From NCBI GenBank assembly GCA_019247255.1, contig JAFAPJ010000653.1, positions 1 to 5,685 on the forward strand: a DNA stretch of 5,685 nt. The letters are read 5' to 3'. The position numbers were made by a program, and so were the translations under genes. Below the pieces are notes generated by a model. The model was not told the origin of the DNA. It saw only the letters and a program-made list of their open reading frames with translations, and did no database searches. This document shows positions 1 to 5,685 of the stretch, piece by piece (within the stretch, counting starts at the first letter, position 1; every line of letters starts with the position of its first letter). The stretch is from Methylobacteriaceae bacterium (lineage in GTDB: Bacteria; Pseudomonadota; Alphaproteobacteria; Rhizobiales; Beijerinckiaceae).

Positions 1-1134
1 ATACATCATCGGCCGCACCACGACCTCGCCGCCCCGGACGACGGGCCGGTCCTCGATGCGGTGCATGCCGAGGATGCCGGATTGCGGCGCGTTGAGGATC
101 GGGGTCGACATCAGCGACCCGTAGATGCCGCCGTTCGTGATCGTGAAGGTGCCGCCCTGCATCTCCTCGATCTTCAGCTGGCCGTCGCGGGCGCGACGGC
201 CGAAATCCGCGATCCGCTTCTCGACCTCCGCGATGGACAGCCCGTCGGCGTCGCGAACGACTGGGACCACGAGGCCCTTGTCGGTCCCGACCGCGACGCC
301 GATGTGGTAGTAGTTCTTGTAGACGAGATCCTGGCCGTCGATCTCGGCGTTGACGGCAGGCACATCTTTCAAAGCCTGCACGCAAGCCTTCGTGAAGAAG
401 CCCATGAAGCCGAGCTTCGTGCCGTGCTTCTTCTCGAACACGTCCTTGTACTGCGAGCGCAGCTTCATCACCGCGCCCATGTCGACGTCGTTGAACGTCG
501 TCAGCATGGCGGCTGTGCTCTGCGCCTCCTTGAGGCGGCGGGCGATCGTCTGCCGCAGCTTCGTCATGCGCACGCGCTCCTCGCGCGCGGCGTCGTCGGG
601 CGCCGAGGGGGCACGCATCTGAGCCGGTTGCGGCGACGCAGCCGGAGCGGCCGGCCCGCGGGCGAGCGCGGCCAGCATGTCGCCCTTCGTGACCCGGCCG
701 TCCTTGCCGGATCCCGCGACGCTCGACGGGTCGAGCCCGGTCTCCGCCGCGATGCGGCCGACCGCCGGGCCGTTCGCGCCAGGCGGCGCCGCCTTCGCCG
801 GGGCTGGCTGAGCAGGAGCTGGGGCCGGAGCTGCGGCCGGCTTCGGTGCTTCCGCGGGCTTGGGAGGAGGCGCAGCGGCCGGAGCCGCCGACGCGCCGCC
901 CTCCTGGATGGAGCCCAGCAGGGCGCCGGGCCCGACGGTCTCGCCATCCTTCGCCAGAATGTCCCCAAGGGTGCCGGCCGCGGGCGCGTTCACCTCGAGC
1001 GTGACCTTGTCGGTCTCGAGCTCGACGAGCGGCTCGTCCGCCTTCACGGCGTCGCCCGGCTTCTTGAACCAGCGCCCGATCGTCGCTTCGCTGACGGATT
1101 CGCCGAGCGTCGGGACCTTGATGTCAACAGCCAT
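1..1134 (-). CDS. sucB: Dihydrolipoyllysine succinyltransferase, E2 of 2-oxoglutarate dehydrogenase (3' end off window)
   Basis: This is the E2 core subunit of the cytosolic 2-oxoglutarate dehydrogenase complex. It accepts the succinyl group from E1 on a lipoyl-lysine and passes it to CoA. The frame is open from ATG at 1134 to the window edge, giving 378 residues. The N-terminus [12 protein letters not shown] is typical of the family and fixes the start. The lipoyl domain covers about residues 1-77, with the lipoylated Lys43 in ETDKVTLEV. An Ala/Pro-rich linker (about 80-120) follows. The peripheral subunit-binding domain (about 124-158, with [10 protein letters not shown] and [12 protein letters not shown]) leads to a second linker and the catalytic domain from about residue 187 ([14 protein letters not shown], then [13 protein letters not shown]). 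The visible part ends at RPMMY. The catalytic HxxxDG motif and the last roughly 35-45 residues lie beyond the edge, so their integrity cannot be judged. The gene lies 174 nt downstream of sucA on the same strand and is probably cotranscribed with it. Confidence 0.96.
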   Translation of the reverse strand, partial: MAVDIKVPTLGESVSEATIGRWFKKPGDAVKADEPLVELETDKVTLEVNAPAAGTLGDILAKDGETVGPGALLGSIQEGGASAAPAAAPPPKPAEAPKPAAAPAPAPAQPAPAKAAPPGANGPAVGRIAAETGLDPSSVAGSGKDGRVTKGDMLAALARGPAAPAASPQPAQMRAPSAPDDAAREERVRMTKLRQTIARRLKEAQSTAAMLTTFNDVDMGAVMKLRSQYKDVFEKKHGTKLGFMGFFTKACVQALKDVPAVNAEIDGQDLVYKNYYHIGVAVGTDKGLVVPVVRDADGLSIAEVEKRIADFGRRARDGQLKIEEMQGGTFTITNGGIYGSLMSTPILNAPQSGILGMHRIEDRPVVRGGEVVVRPMMY

Positions 1135-1159
1135 GTCGTTGCGCCGGATCGGCGTCCTC
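1135..1159 (-). promoter_or_regulatory. sucB: Distant Shine-Dalgarno of sucB with a small hairpin in the spacer
   Basis: No purine-rich ribosome-binding site lies at normal distance from the sucB ATG. The nearest match, GAGGA, is at 1159-1155, 20 nt upstream. Between it and the ATG sits GCCG-ATC-CGGC (1153-1143), a perfect 4-bp stem with a 3-nt loop. If it folds, the effective spacing falls to about 9 nt, which is normal. The inverted repeat is seen directly. Its use in initiation is inference. The start itself is secured by N-terminal protein conservation. Confidence 0.35.
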
Positions 1160-1308
1160 AAGAGCCAGCCTTCGGCCGGCGGAAGGGTGGGGTCTCGGCC
1201 GCAGAACGACCCGCGCGCTCGGCGTTCGTGCGGCTCCAGGGCCGAAGCGGAGCTCCGTCACGAGGTCGCGCGCGAGGCGCCGGCCAGCGGCAGCGAGGCC
1301 ATGACGGG
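1135..1308 (-). other. sucA-sucB intergenic region
   Basis: This 174-nt spacer contains no convincing gene or terminator. It holds several weak inverted repeats. CCGTCA (1308-1303) matches TGACGG (1260-1255). GCTCC/GGAGC lies at 1253-1249 and 1237-1233. CCTTC/GAAGG lies at 1186-1182 and 1173-1169. None is followed by a T-run on the minus strand, so an intrinsic terminator is unlikely. A 14-codon ATG-to-TGA frame (1302-1258) has no family resemblance and was not called a gene. From that TGA to the sucB ATG the sucB frame is open, but no start with a good ribosome-binding site was seen there. Confidence 0.6.
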
Positions 1309-4257
<2,949 letters not shown>

Positions 4258-4263
4258 CCTGGT

Positions 4264-4270
4264 CTCCTCA
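4264..4270 (-). promoter_or_regulatory. sucA: Strong Shine-Dalgarno of sucA
   Basis: The minus strand reads TGAGGAG-ACCAGG-ATG. The AGGAG core (4268-4264) is 6 nt from the ATG at 4257. This decides the start in favour of ATG 4257 over the internal Met9. It is the strongest ribosome-binding site in the window and contrasts with the weak one of sucB. Confidence 0.8.
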
Positions 4271-4272
4271 GC

Positions 4273-4317
4273 CGCGTCCGCCGGATCGGCGGCGGTTGGG
4301 CGTCCCTCGCGGACGCG
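4273..4317 (-). promoter_or_regulatory. Potential alternative hairpins in the sucA leader
   Basis: Three inverted repeats sit just upstream of the sucA ribosome-binding site. The longest pairs CGCGTCCGC (4317-4309) with GCGGACGCG (4281-4273): 9 bp, perfect, with a 27-nt loop, ending 2 nt before TGAGGAG. Two short hairpins are incompatible with it. One is GCGTCC/GGACGC (4316-4311 with 4305-4300, 5-nt loop). The other is CCGCC/GGCGG (4292-4288 with 4282-4278, 5-nt loop). The repeats are seen directly. A switch controlling sucA translation is inference, and chance pairing is common in DNA this GC-rich. Confidence 0.3.
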
Positions 4318-4364
4318 CGCGGCTTGCCGGCGGCTCGGGGCGAGCCACCGGTGCGGTGGGGCTC

Positions 4365-4371
4365 ATATAGC
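4365..4371 (-). promoter_or_regulatory. Possible -10 element upstream of sucA
   Basis: GCTATAT on the minus strand fits the GCTANAW part of the -10 pattern known from Caulobacter housekeeping promoters. It is one of the few AT-rich spots in the 173-nt gap before sucA. No convincing TTGAC-like -35 hexamer was found at a suitable distance, so this is only a candidate for an internal promoter that would let sucAB be expressed separately from sucD. Confidence 0.22.
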
Positions 4372-4404
4372 GCCGGTCGGTTCCCGAATCATGTCCCTTT
4401 CGGC

Positions 4405-4419
4405 GACCTGATATAGGTC
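4405..4419. repeat. Perfect inverted repeat GACCT-N5-AGGTC
   Basis: A 15-bp inverted repeat with 5-bp arms and a GATAT spacer (plus strand) lies 11 bp past the stop of the small membrane protein gene. Its minus-strand centre reads CTATATC, which also fits the end of a Caulobacter-type -10 pattern. No T-run follows the repeat on the minus strand, so it is a poor intrinsic terminator. It could be a protein-binding site or chance. Confidence 0.25.
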
Positions 4420-4430
4420 TTTCCGATGCC

Positions 4431-4634
4431 TCAGGCGCGGTGCCGGACCGCGTCCATCATCTCGCGGTGCCGGCGCTCCTCGTTGTCGTTGTTGATGACG
4501 ACGATCGCCCAGATGAGGGCCGGGATCCACCCGATCAGGGTGATCTGAAGGATGAGGCACAGGAGGCCCTGAATCATGCGGCCGCGCAGCATGAGGGCGA
4601 GCCAGGGCAGGAGGACGGCGACGGCGTAGATCAC
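4431..4634 (-). CDS. Small Pmp3/YqaE-like (UPF0057) membrane protein
   Basis: This encodes a 67-residue hydrophobic protein resembling the Pmp3/YqaE (UPF0057) family. Members are tiny inner-membrane proteins with two transmembrane segments, linked in some organisms to membrane potential and salt or stress tolerance. Visible features are a first hydrophobic segment (about 2-16, with LLPWLALML where family members often have LPPLAVFL), a short basic turn RGR (17-19), and a second segment (about 20-47). The second segment contains GWIPALIWA (35-43), matching the family pattern GYIPGIIHA. The polar tail NNDNEERRHREMM is charged. The start is GTG at 4634, with GGAG (4647-4644) 9 nt upstream. No in-frame ATG was seen upstream. 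The gene sits 95 nt after sucD and 173 nt before sucA on the same strand, so read-through transcription is possible. The gene call is firm, the family call is good, and its cellular role here is unknown. Confidence 0.82.
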   Translation of the reverse strand: MIYAVAVLLPWLALMLRGRMIQGLLCLILQITLIGWIPALIWAIVVINNDNEERRHREMMDAVRHRA

Positions 4635-4658
4635 GGGCGCAAGCTCCGACGGGCTGAT

Positions 4659-4679
4659 GCGCGCCGTATATGGGCGCGC
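4659..4679. repeat. Perfect 7-bp inverted repeat around a TATA core
   Basis: GCGCGCC-GTATATG-GGCGCGC (plus strand) has 7-bp arms and a 7-nt spacer. It lies 24 nt upstream of the GTG start of the Pmp3-like gene. In RNA it would be a stable GC hairpin. In DNA the ATATA core within GC-rich arms could be a -10 region overlapped by an operator. No -35 hexamer was recognised and no T-run follows, so its function is open. Confidence 0.3.
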
Positions 4680-4684
4680 CCGGC

Positions 4685-4721
4685 CGTCCCGCCACGGTCG
4701 GCCGAGCGAGCCCCCGGGACG
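4685..4721. repeat. Inverted repeat just downstream of sucD
   Basis: CGTCCCG (4685-4691) and CGGGACG (4715-4721) are perfect 7-bp complements separated by 23 nt, beginning 8 nt past the sucD stop codon. The long loop and the lack of a T-run make this a weak terminator candidate at best. It may protect the 3' end of the sucD message or be chance. Confidence 0.2.
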
Positions 4722-4729
4722 CCCCTCGA

Positions 4730-5614
4730 CTAGTGCTTAAGCAGCTCGACGAGCGTCTTGCCGAGCCGCGCCGGAGACGGCGAGACCTTGATCCCGGCCG
4801 CCTCCATGGCGGCGATCTTGTCCTCGGCGCCGCCCTTGCCGCCCGAGATGATCGCGCCCGCATGACCCATGCGGCGCCCGGGCGGCGCGGTGCGGCCCGC
4901 GATGAAGCCGACCGTCGGCTTCTTCCGACCGCGCTTCGCCTCGTCCTTCAGGAATTGCGCCGCCTCCTCCTCCGCCGAACCGCCGATCTCGCCGATCATG
5001 ACGATCGAGGTCGTGTTCTCGTCCGCGAGGAACAGCTCCAGCACGTCGATGAACTCGGTGCCCTTCACCGGATCGCCGCCGATCCCGACCGCGGTCGTCT
5101 GGCCGAGACCCTCGTTCGTCGTCTGGAAGACCGCCTCATAGGTGAGCGTGCCGGAGCGCGACACGATCCCGACGGAGCCCGGGCGGAAGATGTTCGCCGG
5201 CATGATGCCGATCTTCGATTCGCCGGCCGTCACGATGCCCGGGCAGTTCGGGCCGATGAGCCGCGACTTCGATCCGTCGAGCGCGCGCTTGACCTTGACC
5301 ATGTCGAGGACCGGGATGCCCTCGGTGATGCAGACGATGAGCGGGATCTCGGCATCGATCGCCTCGCAGATCGCGTCGGCCGCGCCCGGCGGCGGCACGT
5401 AGACGACGCTCGCCTCGGCCCCCGTCGCGTCGCGGGCCTCCTTGACCGTGTCGAAGACCGGGAGGCCGAGATGCTGCGAGCCGCCCTTCCCGGGCGAGGT
5501 CCCGCCGACCATCCGGGTGCCGTAGGCGATCGCCTGTTCCGAATGGAAGGTGCCGTTCTTGCCGGTGAACCCCTGGCAGATCACGCGGGTCTGCCGGTCG
5601 ATCAGGATGGACAT
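4730..5614 (-). CDS. sucD: Succinyl-CoA synthetase, ADP/GDP-forming, alpha subunit
   Basis: This is the alpha subunit of the SucCD enzyme, which interconverts succinyl-CoA plus nucleoside diphosphate and phosphate with succinate, CoA and nucleoside triphosphate. It acts in the cytosolic TCA cycle directly after the 2-oxoglutarate dehydrogenase complex. The 294 residues match the family's usual length. The N-terminal CoA-binding Rossmann domain contains [15 protein letters not shown] (14-28) and [10 protein letters not shown] (36-45). GPNCPGI (121-127), SRSGTLTYE (152-160), GIGGDPV (177-183) and GEIGG (208-212) follow. The phosphohistidine is His251 in GHAGAI (250-255). The start ATG at 5614 has AGAAGG (5625-5620) 5 nt upstream and the expected N-terminus [15 protein letters not shown]. 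The stop is TAG. All key motifs are intact. The beta subunit gene sucC is expected upstream, beyond the right edge. Confidence 0.98.
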   Translation of the reverse strand: MSILIDRQTRVICQGFTGKNGTFHSEQAIAYGTRMVGGTSPGKGGSQHLGLPVFDTVKEARDATGAEASVVYVPPPGAADAICEAIDAEIPLIVCITEGIPVLDMVKVKRALDGSKSRLIGPNCPGIVTAGESKIGIMPANIFRPGSVGIVSRSGTLTYEAVFQTTNEGLGQTTAVGIGGDPVKGTEFIDVLELFLADENTTSIVMIGEIGGSAEEEAAQFLKDEAKRGRKKPTVGFIAGRTAPPGRRMGHAGAIISGGKGGAEDKIAAMEAAGIKVSPSPARLGKTLVELLKH

Positions 5615-5685
5615 GGAACCCTTCTGGCGTGGTCAAGCGGAAAGGAAAGGGTTGACGACGCGGACCGACCCGTAGGCCTGCCCGT
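5615..5685 (-). other. Segment upstream of sucD, unresolved
   Basis: These 71 nt hold the sucD ribosome-binding site (AGAAGGG, 5625-5619). Further upstream, one minus-strand frame ends at TGA (5635-5633) after 16 codons ending VVNPFLSA. That could be the tail of an upstream gene 18 nt from sucD, but it does not resemble the SucC C-termini I know. TTGACC (5636-5631) looks like a -35 hexamer, but no -10 follows at 16-18 nt. It is best left as intergenic or the end of an unknown frame. Confidence 0.3.

Noticed and set aside
1258..1302. 14-codon ATG-to-TGA frame between sucA and sucB
   Set aside because: It is too short, low-complexity and without a ribosome-binding site or known leader-peptide character. 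Such frames are expected by chance.
4342..4364. GAGCCACC / GGTGGGGCTC imperfect hairpin as a terminator before sucA
   Set aside because: The stem needs a bulge, and no T-run follows on the minus strand, so it does not meet intrinsic terminator criteria.
4363..4863. 166-codon minus-strand open frame over the Pmp3-like gene and the end of sucD
   Set aside because: It overlaps two well-supported genes in another frame and is Arg/Ala/Pro-rich without a domain.
5136..5636. 166-codon minus-strand open frame overlapping the sucD start
   Set aside because: It is a +1 shadow of sucD, whose own frame carries every family motif.

Overview
The window is a stretch of bacterial chromosome with very high G+C content. 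Every supported gene lies on the minus strand, so transcription runs from high to low coordinates. In that direction the order is sucD (succinyl-CoA synthetase alpha), a 67-residue Pmp3/YqaE-like membrane protein, sucA (2-oxoglutarate dehydrogenase E1) and sucB (dihydrolipoyl succinyltransferase E2). sucB runs off the left edge. The order sucD-sucA-sucB, the protein sequences and the G+C bias fit an alphaproteobacterium, most plausibly of the Hyphomicrobiales (Rhizobiales). In that group the usual order is mdh-sucC-sucD-sucA-sucB-(lpd). The assignment rests on recognition of sequence and synteny, not on a search.

Layout from right to left: 5685-5615 is the short segment upstream of sucD, and no recognisable sucC C-terminus was seen in it. 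sucD occupies 5614-4730. A 95-nt gap with two inverted repeats follows. The small membrane protein gene (GTG start) occupies 4634-4431. A 173-nt leader with several mutually exclusive potential hairpins precedes sucA at 4257-1309. A 174-nt gap then leads to sucB at 1134 to 1, whose last roughly 35-45 codons lie outside the window.

The three enzymes carry out consecutive TCA-cycle steps. SucA decarboxylates 2-oxoglutarate on thiamine diphosphate. SucB moves the succinyl group to CoA through its lipoyl arm. SucD, with SucC, converts succinyl-CoA to succinate with nucleotide triphosphate formation. The E3 subunit (Lpd) is not in the window. The Pmp3-like gene is the only element outside this pathway.

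I found no mobile element, CRISPR array, RNA gene, or sign of an undescribed defence or biosynthetic system. This is essentially ordinary core metabolism. The points worth a second look are the small membrane gene inside the cluster and several inverted repeats in the intergenic leaders. In DNA this GC-rich, short inverted repeats arise easily by chance.
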